Below the pieces are notes generated by a model. That model saw only the letters and a list, made by a program, of their open reading frames with translations, was not told the DNA's origin and searched no databases. This document shows positions 16,015 through 24,192 of a stretch of DNA of 60,598 nucleotides, one piece after another. Source of the DNA: Methylobacterium haplocladii. Lineage in GTDB: Bacteria > Pseudomonadota > Alphaproteobacteria > Rhizobiales > Beijerinckiaceae. Both the position numbers and the translations under genes were made by a program. The DNA lies in the NCBI RefSeq assembly GCF_007992175.1, contig NZ_BJZT01000019.1, positions 1 to 60,598 of the forward strand, in the 5' to 3' direction. The stretch's first letter is position 1, and every line of letters begins with the position of its first letter.

Positions 16015-16117
16015 CGAGGCCTCCTGATCGTACGAAGGGGTCCCGGCAGGCGCAGGACCGGGCCGCGGGCCGGCCTGCCGGAGACGTGGACGGGGCCCGA
16101 GGTGGGCTGCGTGGCCC

Positions 16118-16765
16118 TCACGTCATCTCGATGCGGTCCTCGACGGTGCGGACGCCCGGTGCCGACCAGGCCGCGCGCTCGGCGATCCCACGCTCGTGCC
16201 AGGCGTGGACCTTGCCCTTCAGCGTGACCTTGCCGCCGGAGACGTCGACGTGGATCGCATCGGCCTCGACCTGGGCGTTGCGCTTGAGCGCCGCCTCGAT
16301 CTCGCCGCGCACGTCGGTGGCGCTGACCTTCGGCGTCACCTCGATCAGGTTGACGATGCTGACGACGCCCGGCAGCCGGTTCGGCGCGGCCTTGGCCTCC
16401 GCCTTCTGGTACTGCCATTCCACCGTGCCGGTGAGCGTGAGGCAGCCGCCCTGCACCTTCACCTGGACCGCGCCCTTCGGCACGACGACGTTCCAGTCGA
16501 GCAACTGCACGGCGCGCTTGGCGAGATCCTCGTCCAGCGGAGGCTTGTCGCGGCTGAACCGGACCTCGATCCGCTCGACGACGGCACGGACCCCGCGCAC
16601 CTTCTTCGTGGCCCTCTTGGCGGCCTCCCGTTGGACGAAATTTGCAACGTGGCCACCGAGCGTCACGATCCCGTCGTCGACGGACACGGCGATTTCGGCC
16701 GCGTCGATGCTCGGCTCGAAGTCGAGTTCGGCGATGGCGCTGTCGCGGATGGTCCTGTCACCCAT
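16118..16765 (-). CDS. Three-domain BON protein
   Basis: 215 aa from ATG 16765; the longer frame upstream is not protein-like. Three BON domains: residues 3-70 (PSIDAAEIAVSVDDGIVTLG), 77-145 (GAVQVKVQGGCLTLTGTVEW) and 148-215 (ADAIHVDVSGGKVTLKGKVH). There is no signal peptide, as in other cytoplasmic or later-exported BON proteins of this type. BON domains bind phospholipids and support envelope integrity in stress. It is the intact paralogue of the truncated gene at 6101. Confidence 0.85.
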   Translation of the reverse strand: MGDRTIRDSAIAELDFEPSIDAAEIAVSVDDGIVTLGGHVANFVQREAAKRATKKVRGVRAVVERIEVRFSRDKPPLDEDLAKRAVQLLDWNVVVPKGAVQVKVQGGCLTLTGTVEWQYQKAEAKAAPNRLPGVVSIVNLIEVTPKVSATDVRGEIEAALKRNAQVEADAIHVDVSGGKVTLKGKVHAWHERGIAERAAWSAPGVRTVEDRIEMT

Positions 16766-16818
16766 GGTCGGATCCCGAGGTTTGGATGGCCCGGACGTCC
16801 CGGGCGAGGGACCGACCC

Positions 16819-17272
16819 TCAGGCACCGCAGGCCGGGGGGCATTGATCCAGTGCAAAGCCGGACGGACCCGCCGTCAGCCCTGCGTTCGGGCAGAGCCGG
16901 GTCCGGCCCCGGCTCGCCATGACCGCCCTCGGCAGCGCGGCCACGAATTCCTCGGCGAGGCAGGGCCGGTCGAGCAGGGGAACGTCGCGAAAGGCGGCCA
17001 GGACCGGATGTGCGCCGGAGAACAGCGCGATCGGCACGTCGGCCCGACGCAGCGCGCAGGCCAGGCGAAGCACGGCCCCTGGCTCAAGTCGACACTGACC
17101 ACGGCGTAGTCGGGCCTCGCCACCTGAGCGCATCGAGCGCCGCCTCGCAGGTGCCGTGGGGACCGTCGACGACGTAGCCGGCATCGACGAGCTCGTCCTC
17201 CAGCCACATCTCCATCAGGGCTTGGTGCTCGGCCAGGAGCACCGTCAGCTTTTGATCCGCCGTCGGCATCAT
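16819..17272 (-). pseudogene. Single-domain response regulator (receiver), two frameshifts
   Basis: The frame from ATG 17272 starts as a receiver domain (KLTVLLAEHQALMEMWLEDE, then DELVDAGYVVDGPHG). Near 17115 the homology jumps frame to RPDYAVVSVDL, then again near 17085 to EPGAVLRLACALRRADVPIA, continuing LFSGAHPVLAAFRDVPLLDR to a stop at 16819. Three frames are needed to follow one receiver fold, so two indels separate it from a working gene, unless the sequence has errors. The usual phospho-Asp segment reads VVSVDL. Confidence 0.7.
16843..16856 (-). promoter_or_regulatory. FNR/FixK-type box (TTGCACTGGATCAA on minus strand)
   Basis: It differs by one base from the three exact copies. The centre is 85 bp upstream of the BON start at 16765, in the correct orientation. 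It lies within the tail of the broken receiver gene. Confidence 0.75.
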
Positions 17273-17325
17273 CGGCTCCCGTCGTTTAGGACCGAGGCAG
17301 CATGCGTTCGATCCGGGACGGCGCC

Positions 17326-17339
17326 TTAATTCATCTTAA
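17326..17339 (-). promoter_or_regulatory. Degenerate FNR-like box (TTAAGATGAATTAA on minus strand)
   Basis: It keeps the pattern of the other boxes with G/C to A/T changes (TTGAGATGGATCAA becomes TTAAGATGAATTAA). The centre is 60 bp upstream of the broken receiver gene start, the same spacing as the intact boxes, so it probably decayed together with that gene. Confidence 0.5.
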
Positions 17340-17629
17340 AAGCGTCGGATCGGAGCGGACGGACGGGAGGCTAGGCGCGCGGATGCGCGCGCCTCCCCCG
17401 GATGGCGGGCCTCGGATGGGTTGGCGGATGCAGCCCTGTGGGCGCGCGCCTTGCCGTGAAGTGGCCAATACCGCTCCATGGCGAGGTAGGTGAACGACGC
17501 CAACCAGCCGATCAAGCAGGCGGAAGCCTGTACGGTTTGCTCGGCAACCTTGGCGCGGGTGGGGACGGAGCCGCTTTCGCCGGCTCGACCTGTCGGGCCT
17601 CGTCGGCCGGACGCTCGGTTACGCCGCAC
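17336..17629 (-). CDS. Possible small membrane protein, start uncertain
   Basis: The frame includes one hydrophobic helix (ACLIGWLASFTYLAMERYW) preceded by AKVAEQTVQAS and followed by a charged tail. The ATG at 17629 gives an unlikely basic leader and overlaps another gene fragment on the opposite strand, so the true start may be lost. Low confidence. Confidence 0.25.
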   Translation of the reverse strand: MRRNRASGRRGPTGRAGESGSVPTRAKVAEQTVQASACLIGWLASFTYLAMERYWPLHGKARAHRAASANPSEARHPGEARASARLASRPSAPIRRF

Positions 17630-17790
17630 AGGAGATCGCCCGCGCCCTCGCGCCGGAAAACGGCGACGCGGATCGCATCCGTATCGCCATCCAAGAGGCT
17701 ATCGCCGAGGTCCTGCCCGACGTCGAGATCTTCGATCCGGCGGCGCTGACGCCCGACGACATCATCGCGATCATGATCGAGTTCCAGATC
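17566..17790 (+). pseudogene. Internal fragment of an unrecognised gene
   Basis: About 75 codons without a start read as helical protein: RRLDLSGLVGRTLGYAAQEI, DADRIRIAIQEAIAEVLPDV, ALTPDDIIAIMIEFQI. The frame has no ATG, begins inside decayed sequence and ends abruptly at the junction with the integrase relic at about 17790-17800. It marks a deletion or rearrangement breakpoint. Confidence 0.4.
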
Positions 17791-17799
17791 GCGCCCGGC

Positions 17800-18277
17800 T
17801 TCGAGCAGGGCGCCCTTCCAGGCCACGAGGTCGTCGCGGGTGACGAGCGGCCAGATCGTCGGCGCCGACCGCGTCCTCGAGGGCGACGAGGACGCCGGTC
17901 CAGCACTTGACCGTCGAAGGAGCGAGGGCGGCCTCCCTGGCGTAGGCGGTGAACGTAGCGCGCTTGGGCTTGGAAGGAACCGAAGGAGCGGACGCGTCGG
18001 GCGGAGGCGGAGGCGGGGCGGATGCGACGCGGCAGCGGGGCGCGGCCAGGGTACCTACGACACATTGAAGGAGCGACCAGCGTTCGTCGACCTCGACGGC
18101 GGCGAGCAGCCAGCGGCTTCGGGCGATCGTCGGTTCCTTCGTACGGAGGCTCTTCCGTTCCTCAGTCCTGCCGACCAGGAACAGCAGTTCCTTCGGCTCC
18201 CGTCTGCGGAACCAGAACACGCCGCTCCGGGGATGCCGCCATGGGCGGGATGCGGGGAGAATCATCGTGCGTACCAC
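17800..18277 (-). pseudogene. Integrase (tyrosine recombinase) relic beside tRNA-Ser
   Basis: From about 18277 the frame reads ASRPWRHPRSGVFWFRRREP and VGRTEERKSLRTKEP, which is the N-terminus of phage-type integrases of methylobacteria and relatives. After WSLLQ a large part is missing and a proline-rich linker joins to a core-binding segment (KPKRATFTAYAREAA; LAPSTVKCWTGVLVALEDAV). A frameshift near 17860 moves the homology to VTRDDLVAWKGALLEAG, where it stops. The catalytic domain is gone. The gene starts 79 bp from the tRNA 3' end and reads away from it, the classic position for the integrase of a tRNA-inserted island. Confidence 0.65.
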
Positions 18278-18355
18278 CTTTGTGTACCACGACGGCGCAG
18301 CTAAACCCTTGTCAGGGTCGAAGTATGTGATTCCTCAGGAGGTTGCCGGGATGGC

Positions 18356-18445
18356 TGGCGGAGAGGGGGGGATTCGAACCCCCGATGGGCTTGCACCCAT
18401 GCCGCATTTCGAGTGCGGTACAATCAACCGCTCTGCCACCTCTCC
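18356..18445 (-). tRNA. tRNA-Ser(CGA)
   Basis: The minus strand folds as a class II tRNA of 90 nt. Acceptor stem GGAGAGG pairs with CCTCTCC, followed by discriminator G and an encoded CCA. The anticodon arm is CCGCA-CTCGAAA-TGCGG (anticodon CGA), followed by a long variable arm (TGGGTGCAAGCCCA), and the T arm is GGGGGTTCGAATCCCCC. It reads serine codon UCG. Its 3' end faces the integrase relic. Confidence 0.97.
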
Positions 18446-18997
18446 TCCAGTGAGATCCGTGAGGCGCCGGCTGCCAGAAGCGCCAACATCACCACCATCG
18501 TCACCGAGGGCGTTCGCTGCAAACCAAGACCGAATACGCTTCGTCATGGCAGTGCGGCGAAAGCCGGAGGCGGTCATAGCGGGGTCGGAATGGGAGGGCA
18601 AGCCGAGAAAACGCGCATGGATCATCGCATGGCGCCCTATCGAATGCCGAAGCACATCGGCCCGGATTGGAGGTCGGCGACGATCGTGCTGACGGTGGAC
18701 CAGGGAATGGTGGGATGAAGCACCGGAATGTCGCTCATCGCACGTGCGCAGATCGATTCCTGTCCGGCACGTGAAGCCGTGGGGGCGACAGACTGGACCG
18801 GATGTTCGTTCCGGCGGCTCTGCGCCGCTGCAGTCTTCTTCGCGATCTGAAGCTTTTGAGCGTACAGTGCCTTCGGTTTTCCAAAGGACAGATCGTCTGT
18901 CTACAAACCACACTTGTGCCGACAAGCCAAGTCTTCGCCCATCGCGGCGATCATCATGCATCGCCGGAGATTGAGAGAGGCTTGCCCACAATATCTC
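18446..18997. other. 552-bp stretch without a supported gene
   Basis: Frames are present on both strands, but none has a start with a ribosome-binding site plus family-like sequence, and the longest runs through the tRNA. The last 150 bp before 18998 are more AT-rich. Promoter sequence for tRNA-Ser should lie just right of 18445. I see no terminator. Confidence 0.5.
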
Positions 18998-20383
18998 TTA
19001 TATGAGCCCACTCGCCTCGAAGGCTGCTTTGGCGCCTGTGAAATCTCCGAGCGCGTGGCGCGCTTCGCCGAGCCGATACAAAATGGTGGCATGTCCTGGC
19101 GCGATGGCCAGCGCACATCCGAGCGGTGAGAGCGCCTCGTGCGGACGCTGTGCCTCGAGGAGCCATTCGGCCTTCTGGATCAGCAGGCGGGCGTTGTTCG
19201 GCTGGAGCAGGAGCACCGCATCCAGACGATCGAGCGCCTCGGACCGGCGGCCGAGGGCTGCGAGCGCGAGGGCTGCGAGCGTGCCCTGATATCGATCGGT
19301 GTGCTTGTCGGCGCGTTCGACCGCCGCCAGGGCTCCGGCCGCGTCTCCGGTTCGCAGGCGGCACTCGGCCAGATTGCCGGTGAAACGGCCTTCGGCATCG
19401 AGGAGGGCCGCCGCCTCGGCGGAGAGCAGGGCTTCCGCCCAATCGTTCTCGCGCATTGCCTGTCGCGTACGCCGGTTCTGCTTGCGCGCCGGATGGTCCG
19501 ATTCCGATTCGAGGTAGATGTCGCGCCAGCCGCGGATACTCCAATCCGCGAGAAGGTCGGGCCGGTAGAACAGCGCCCGTTCGGCCAGTTGGACGATCAC
19601 GACGTCCGGCCTCAGATCGTCGATGAGGTCGTCCGGCAGAACGCTGGGAGGAGCGATGTACGTCGTTTCGGCAAAGGTGCGGGACAGGAACGGCGCGAGG
19701 AAGGTCGTGAACGAGTCGCGCACGACGAGCGCCCGGCCACGCCCCTGCGGGCAGGTATGCTGCTGAAAGGCGTATTCGCGCTCGTCGAAGGTATCGCTGA
19801 CGGAGACCAAGTCGCGTCCCGCGATCTCGGCCTGCTGAAGGTATCCGGTGCGTTCCGGCTGCAGGTGAATGCCGAGATCACCGAAGACTTGCCGGTCATG
19901 ATAGCGGATCGCGCTGAAATCGATCGGCCGCTGGTCCAGATGCGCCGGCATCCGCTTGAGGATTTCGCGATAGACCCGATAGGCGGCGAAGCTCGTCCAA
20001 TGGGAATCGACGTCGTAATAGACCGGCACGACACCTTTGGCGCCGTTCAGGAGGCTGACGAGGTCGATCGCCTGCACGCCGTCCGCAACGGCCGCCGCGG
20101 TCAGGCGTCCCGCGGCCGTCGGCAGGTCGGGCACGATCCCGTCGGGGAGATGCTCCGCGTAGATGCTCGACTTCTCGGGCGCGACGAGGAACACGAAGTC
20201 GATCCCGCGCTTCGCGAGCCGCTCATGGCGGCTCTTCATGATGCTGCGCTGGAGCGGCAGCGTCGTCCGCGCCCAATCGGACAGGTTGGATGCGAAGTCG
20301 AGCGGCCGCGCGTCGAGATAGCGTTCGAGGAACAGCCAGCCCTCGCGCCCTTCGGCGATGGAAATATCCGATCCTGCTAGCAA
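18998..20383 (-). CDS. AlgX/AlgJ-like SGNH hydrolase-fold protein with TPR tail
   Basis: 461 aa. Residues 1-290 match the SGNH-like acyltransferase fold of AlgJ/AlgX: GREGWLFLE at 12-20, the Asp-His pair in DVDSHWT (D126, H128), and a Ser in RDSF (S224). Residues 300-455 are TPR-like helical repeats (AEALLSAEAAALLD; AGALAAVERADKHTDR; ATILYRLGEARHALG). AlgJ/AlgX proteins O-acetylate polysaccharides in the periplasm, but this one has no visible signal peptide, so it may act in the cytoplasm. It is last in a run with ACP, acyl-AMP ligase and methyltransferase genes on the same strand. Its substrate may be an acyl-ACP, which would be unusual. Confidence 0.75.
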   Translation of the reverse strand: MLAGSDISIAEGREGWLFLERYLDARPLDFASNLSDWARTTLPLQRSIMKSRHERLAKRGIDFVFLVAPEKSSIYAEHLPDGIVPDLPTAAGRLTAAAVADGVQAIDLVSLLNGAKGVVPVYYDVDSHWTSFAAYRVYREILKRMPAHLDQRPIDFSAIRYHDRQVFGDLGIHLQPERTGYLQQAEIAGRDLVSVSDTFDEREYAFQQHTCPQGRGRALVVRDSFTTFLAPFLSRTFAETTYIAPPSVLPDDLIDDLRPDVVIVQLAERALFYRPDLLADWSIRGWRDIYLESESDHPARKQNRRTRQAMRENDWAEALLSAEAAALLDAEGRFTGNLAECRLRTGDAAGALAAVERADKHTDRYQGTLAALALAALGRRSEALDRLDAVLLLQPNNARLLIQKAEWLLEAQRPHEALSPLGCALAIAPGHATILYRLGEARHALGDFTGAKAAFEASGLI

Positions 20384-20414
20384 CCCGTTCTCCTTCGGCC
20401 GCTTTCGCGATCTT

Positions 20415-20675
20415 TCAGGACGCCTGGGCGCCGTGTGTCGACGTAACCAGACCTTCGATCCCCGTGATCAGATCGCCGACGTTGGCGGCGTCGGCGGCCA
20501 GACTTTCGGGAATCCGGATCTTGAACGCGTTCTGAAGCCGGATCATCAGCACGGTGTGGGATAAGGAATCCCAGCCGTCGACGTCTTCGGCACCCGCCGC
20601 GTCAGGGACGGCGTCGAGATCGACCGCGAATGTCTGAGCGATGACTCGTCGTATCGCTTCACGCTCCGTGTTCAT
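20415..20675 (-). CDS. Acyl carrier protein
   Basis: 86 aa from ATG 20675. The phosphopantetheine site is in GWDSLSHTVLMIRLQNAF, with Ser after Asp as in all ACPs, and the helix after it is typical. It lies between the acyl-AMP ligase (4 bp upstream) and the SGNH protein (31 bp downstream), so it is a dedicated carrier rather than the fatty-acid synthesis AcpP, which is normally found beside fab genes. Confidence 0.88.
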   Translation of the reverse strand: MNTEREAIRRVIAQTFAVDLDAVPDAAGAEDVDGWDSLSHTVLMIRLQNAFKIRIPESLAADAANVGDLITGIEGLVTSTHGAQAS

Positions 20676-20679
20676 CGCA

Positions 20680-22374
20680 TCATCCTCGTGCTGTCGCATC
20701 TCGATCCGCGCGGTAGCGCGCCAGGTTTTCGGATCGGCTGATCTTTCCGCTGCTGGTCTTGGTGAGCCATCCCGGCGACACGAGCACCACGCTGTGCACG
20801 GTGAGTTCGAGCCGCGAGAAGATCGACTGCTTGATCGTACGTTTGAGCGTGCGCTGAGTGTCGTCGCCTTCGACCCGCGTTTCGGCGAGGATGACGACAT
20901 CCTCGCTCCCGGTCTGGGCATTCGGAACGCCGATGGCGACCGAGCGGCCGGGTAGCACCCCGCTTTCGTGCGAGACGATCTCCTCGATGTCGTGCGCGTA
21001 GTAGTTGCGGCCGTGAACGATGATGATGTCCTTGATCCGGCCGCTGATGAAGATCTCGCCATCGTCGATGAAGCCGACATCGCCGGTACGATACCAGTCC
21101 GAGGCGAAGGCGGCTTCGGTCGCCGACGGGTCGTTGTGATAGCCGGCAAAGACGAAGGCGCCGCGTACGGCGATTTCGCCGACGCGGATTCCGGGTCCGT
21201 CGCCGCCCGCATCCGAACGGTCGGCGTGCGTCTCCAGCGGAAGGATGCGGACGTCAGCGCCCGAGAGCGCAGGGCCATTCGATACGAGCGGCCTGGATCC
21301 CGGGCGGTCGGGCACTGCTGCCACGGCGCGCCCGCGCGAGGCGAGGAGATCGGCGTCGTACCAGCGCACCGGTGCTCGTCGTCCCGCGGGAGAATGCGAC
21401 ACCGCGAAACCCGTCTCCGCCATGGCGTAGCAAGCGGCGAGTTGCTCCGGGCGAACCCCGCGATCGGCAAAAGCATCGGCAAAGGCATCGAGGGTCACGT
21501 GTTTGACCGGTTCGGAACAGCTCGTGAAGAGCCGCATGCTGTCGAGCCGATAGCGTGCCGATCCGTCGGCCGGGACCGTGTTGACGAGATGCTGGAAGGC
21601 GAAGTTCGGCAGCCAGCAATGGGTGCCGCGGAAGCGCTCGATCAGCTGGAACAGCAGCTCCGGCTTCCCGACCCACTCGAAGGCATCCATCACAACGACG
21701 GTGGCCCCGACCGTGAGCGGGATCAGCAGGGCCGTGAACAGACCCATGTCGTGGTAGAGCGGAAGCCAGCTGACGACGACGCTTTGCTCCGACAAGCCGA
21801 TGACCGGCGCGTAGGCCTCGGCCTGGATACGAATCTGCGAGAAGGTCAGTGCGACGCCCTTCTTGAGGCCTGTCGTCCCCGACGAGTGCTGCAGGAGTGC
21901 CGTATGGCCGTCGTCTCGGTCGACACGCGGACAGTCGACGTCTCCGTCGGCGATCCGGTCGATCGCCACAAGTCTGGCGCCGACTTCTTCGGCCAGCGGA
22001 AGGAGCGGCTCGAAGATCGCGTCATAGGCCACGATGGCCCGCGGACGGATCCGCCGGATGAGTGCCGCGTGCGCCTGCCAGTACAGTTCCGGCTGCTGCT
22101 TCGGCGTCGGGAAGGACATGAAGGACGGGACCAAGCCGGCCATCATGACCCCGAGATAGGCCGGGACCTGAAGCGGATGATGTTTCAGGAACAGCAGCAC
22201 GATGTCGGACGTCGATCCGTCGGCCGGCAACGACAATGCCGCCCCGACCCGCATCGCCGCGTCGCGAAGGTCTCCGAAGGTCTGAACGACGTATCGACCG
22301 TCCTGCCAATGTACCAGGAACGGCTTGTCCGGCATCCGGTCCGCATGTGCGTGGACTTGATCGATCAAGTTCAT
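20680..22374 (-). CDS. Acyl-AMP ligase (FAAL / acyl-CoA synthetase family)
   Basis: 564 aa from ATG 22374; a start at 22401 would add nine residues. The adenylation core is complete: P-loop LLQHSSGTTGLKKGVALT, SWLPLYHDMGLF, the acid motif YRTGDVGFIDDGEIFISGR, and the C-terminal lysine in KTSSGKISR. The WLPLYHDMGL form and the neighbouring ACP favour a fatty-acyl-AMP ligase that loads an acyl group on the ACP over a CoA ligase. Overlap-free but tight spacing to the ACP gene indicates one operon. Confidence 0.85.
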   Translation of the reverse strand: MNLIDQVHAHADRMPDKPFLVHWQDGRYVVQTFGDLRDAAMRVGAALSLPADGSTSDIVLLFLKHHPLQVPAYLGVMMAGLVPSFMSFPTPKQQPELYWQAHAALIRRIRPRAIVAYDAIFEPLLPLAEEVGARLVAIDRIADGDVDCPRVDRDDGHTALLQHSSGTTGLKKGVALTFSQIRIQAEAYAPVIGLSEQSVVVSWLPLYHDMGLFTALLIPLTVGATVVVMDAFEWVGKPELLFQLIERFRGTHCWLPNFAFQHLVNTVPADGSARYRLDSMRLFTSCSEPVKHVTLDAFADAFADRGVRPEQLAACYAMAETGFAVSHSPAGRRAPVRWYDADLLASRGRAVAAVPDRPGSRPLVSNGPALSGADVRILPLETHADRSDAGGDGPGIRVGEIAVRGAFVFAGYHNDPSATEAAFASDWYRTGDVGFIDDGEIFISGRIKDIIIVHGRNYYAHDIEEIVSHESGVLPGRSVAIGVPNAQTGSEDVVILAETRVEGDDTQRTLKRTIKQSIFSRLELTVHSVVLVSPGWLTKTSSGKISRSENLARYRADRDATARG

Positions 22375-22433
22375 GGCACCGGACCGCGGGGACGGGGACA
22401 TCCGGACGTCGCCCTGCGCACGCAGCGGACCCA

Positions 22434-23861
22434 TCAAGAAGCGGATCGCTTGGCGGCGTTTCTGCGCCGCAGGACGGCGACATCCTGATTGCCGATGGCG
22501 CCCGGATAGATGTCGACGATTTCCAGGTAGTCGCCCCAGGCGCCGAGCGTGTAGCTCGGGGATTGCAGCGTGTTTCGATAATAGGTGCCGTCGTCGATCT
22601 TGCCGTCGAGGGCGGGATCGTGCTGCTCGTCGTCGAACTCCGTCTCCTGCCAGCGCTGCCACCATTCCGGCGACCGGAACACCGACGCGAACGAGACCGC
22701 GGCAAATCCGGCGAACGTGATCAGCGCGACGCCGTCCGGCTTCAGGATGCGCGCGATCTCCTTCAGCCATAACTGCTGCACGTCGGCGGTCAGATGCGTC
22801 ATGACCGAGATGCCGAAGATGCCGTCGAGGCTCGCATCCGCGATGCTCGATGGCGGGCGCAGCGGCAGGGTGACGAAGTCGCCGTCGAGATGCGCGTTGC
22901 ACCACTCGACGTTCTGCCGGTCCACGTCGGCCCCGGAGATCCGCGCCTCCGGCCAGTTCTGGATCAGGTGGCGCGTCACGCGCCCGTGCCCGCAGCCCCA
23001 GTCCAGAATGGTGACGCCCGGTCCGGCGCGCACGCCGTAATGGCCGAAGAGCGATTCGATCGTCTTGAAGGCCGAATACCCGGTGAAGTTCACGCTCAGG
23101 TCGTTCGACCAGGTCTGGACGCGCGTAAGCTGGTTCGAGTCGCGCGGAAAGCAGACCGCACTGTCCAGACGCCGCGGGATGTAGACCTTTCGGCCCACAC
23201 CCTGGATGCCGTCGGTTGAATGTGATGAGGGCGCTGCGGTCGGATAGACGAACTCGAACGAGAACGGATCGCTCCCCGCGGCCGACGATGCGAGATCGAT
23301 CGTGATCTGAAAGTTCGAGAGGCCGCCGTTCGGCCAGTACCAGAAGTGATGCTCGAACTCGGGCGAGGGAAGCGGATAGGCCACTTCGAAGGCAACGCCG
23401 GGGCCGAACCGAACGGACAACTGACCGGGGTCACCCCCCGGCGGGAGATGCGAGCCGGACACCACGATGCGGGCGCCGTCGAACGACATCCAGGGCGCAC
23501 CGAATTGCGGTTGGTCGTGGACGGCGAGCACGCTTGCGGCAGCGAGGCCATGCGCGTTTAGGCGCGGCTGAACACGCGCCGTCATGGCGCCCAGCAGCCC
23601 CTCGCCGATCGACGTGATCGCGATGTCGATCGGTCGGGTTTTGGCGACGCTCGGCAGATCGAGTGCGAAGTTCGGGCCGTCGGCGTCCTGCGTGACGGGC
23701 ACACGGGCCCAGTGGCGTCCATCACAGGATACGTTGACGGAAGCGTGCGGATCGGCGCCGGGCAGAAATCGCCCCAGGAGACGGCAAGGTGGCTGAAACG
23801 CGAGCATGAGCTGTGCGTCGGATTCAGGCAGACGTGCGCTGGAAGCGAGTGAGCTATTCAT
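22434..23861 (-). CDS. SAM-dependent methyltransferase with N-terminal beta domain
   Basis: 475 aa. Residues about 280-400 are a class I methyltransferase: TILDWGCGHGRVTRHL (SAM loop), ISGADVDRQNVEWC, GIFGISVMTHLTADVQQLWL and KEIARILKPDGVALITFAGF. The first 250 residues are beta-rich and unrecognised. It is the first gene of the SGNH-ACP-ligase run, 59 bp ahead of the ligase. The substrate may be a sugar or lipid of the surface glycan. The AT-rich region before 23861 should contain its promoter. Confidence 0.8.
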   Translation of the reverse strand: MNSSLASSARLPESDAQLMLAFQPPCRLLGRFLPGADPHASVNVSCDGRHWARVPVTQDADGPNFALDLPSVAKTRPIDIAITSIGEGLLGAMTARVQPRLNAHGLAAASVLAVHDQPQFGAPWMSFDGARIVVSGSHLPPGGDPGQLSVRFGPGVAFEVAYPLPSPEFEHHFWYWPNGGLSNFQITIDLASSAAGSDPFSFEFVYPTAAPSSHSTDGIQGVGRKVYIPRRLDSAVCFPRDSNQLTRVQTWSNDLSVNFTGYSAFKTIESLFGHYGVRAGPGVTILDWGCGHGRVTRHLIQNWPEARISGADVDRQNVEWCNAHLDGDFVTLPLRPPSSIADASLDGIFGISVMTHLTADVQQLWLKEIARILKPDGVALITFAGFAAVSFASVFRSPEWWQRWQETEFDDEQHDPALDGKIDDGTYYRNTLQSPSYTLGAWGDYLEIVDIYPGAIGNQDVAVLRRRNAAKRSAS

Positions 23862-24192
23862 TCTTTAACAACACCCTAACGGCCTCCGAAGGTCGTTGGG
23901 CTTGTCAGGCGAATGCGGCGAACGAAAGCGCAAAAGGCACACAACACTTTTCCAAAAACGGGCTTTTCCTGTTCCGGCGCACCCCGCTAGCGTCCTGCGT
24001 CGTCGACGAGCGCGACGATATTCGGCCCAATCGACGGAAAGTAAAATTTGGATCAATGCTCGGCAAACTAAACAATATTCAAGCGTCGAAATAGACCGCT
24101 TGTTTTATTAATTGATGCAAATTCGATTGGTTTATTTATTGCCAAAGCATGAATTGTCGAGTCCAAGATGGCCTCATCAGAACGGAGACCGA
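23862..24192. other. AT-rich divergent promoter region
   Basis: 331 bp between two divergent genes, clearly lower in GC than the flanks. AT-rich blocks occur near 23950-24150 (TTTTATTAATTGATGCAAAT). No coding sequence is supported; a short frame from 24112 leads in-frame to the glycosyltransferase but ATG 24193 has the better ribosome-binding site. Promoters for both units are expected here; I cannot place -35/-10 elements with certainty. Confidence 0.6.

Larger units (their letters stand above)
1..18355. mobile_element. Candidate genomic island at tRNA-Ser(CGA), continuing left of the window
   Basis: The region is bounded on the right by the 3' end of tRNA-Ser(CGA), a usual target of tyrosine recombinases. 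A decayed integrase lies next to the tRNA and reads away from it (17800-18277). A second, amber-interrupted integrase lies at the left edge. Between them are an IS3 remnant, broken genes (BON, REC, hypothetical fragments) and a stress-gene set sharing one operator type. The left end is not in the window and I found no copy of the tRNA 3' end within 1-18 kb, so the extent is inferred. It could be several stacked insertions rather than one island. Confidence 0.5.

Noticed and set aside
18335..18991. 218-codon minus-strand frame
   Set aside because: It runs through the complete tRNA-Ser gene.
20968..22488. 506-codon plus-strand frame over the acyl-AMP ligase
   Set aside because: Antisense of a gene with complete adenylation motifs.
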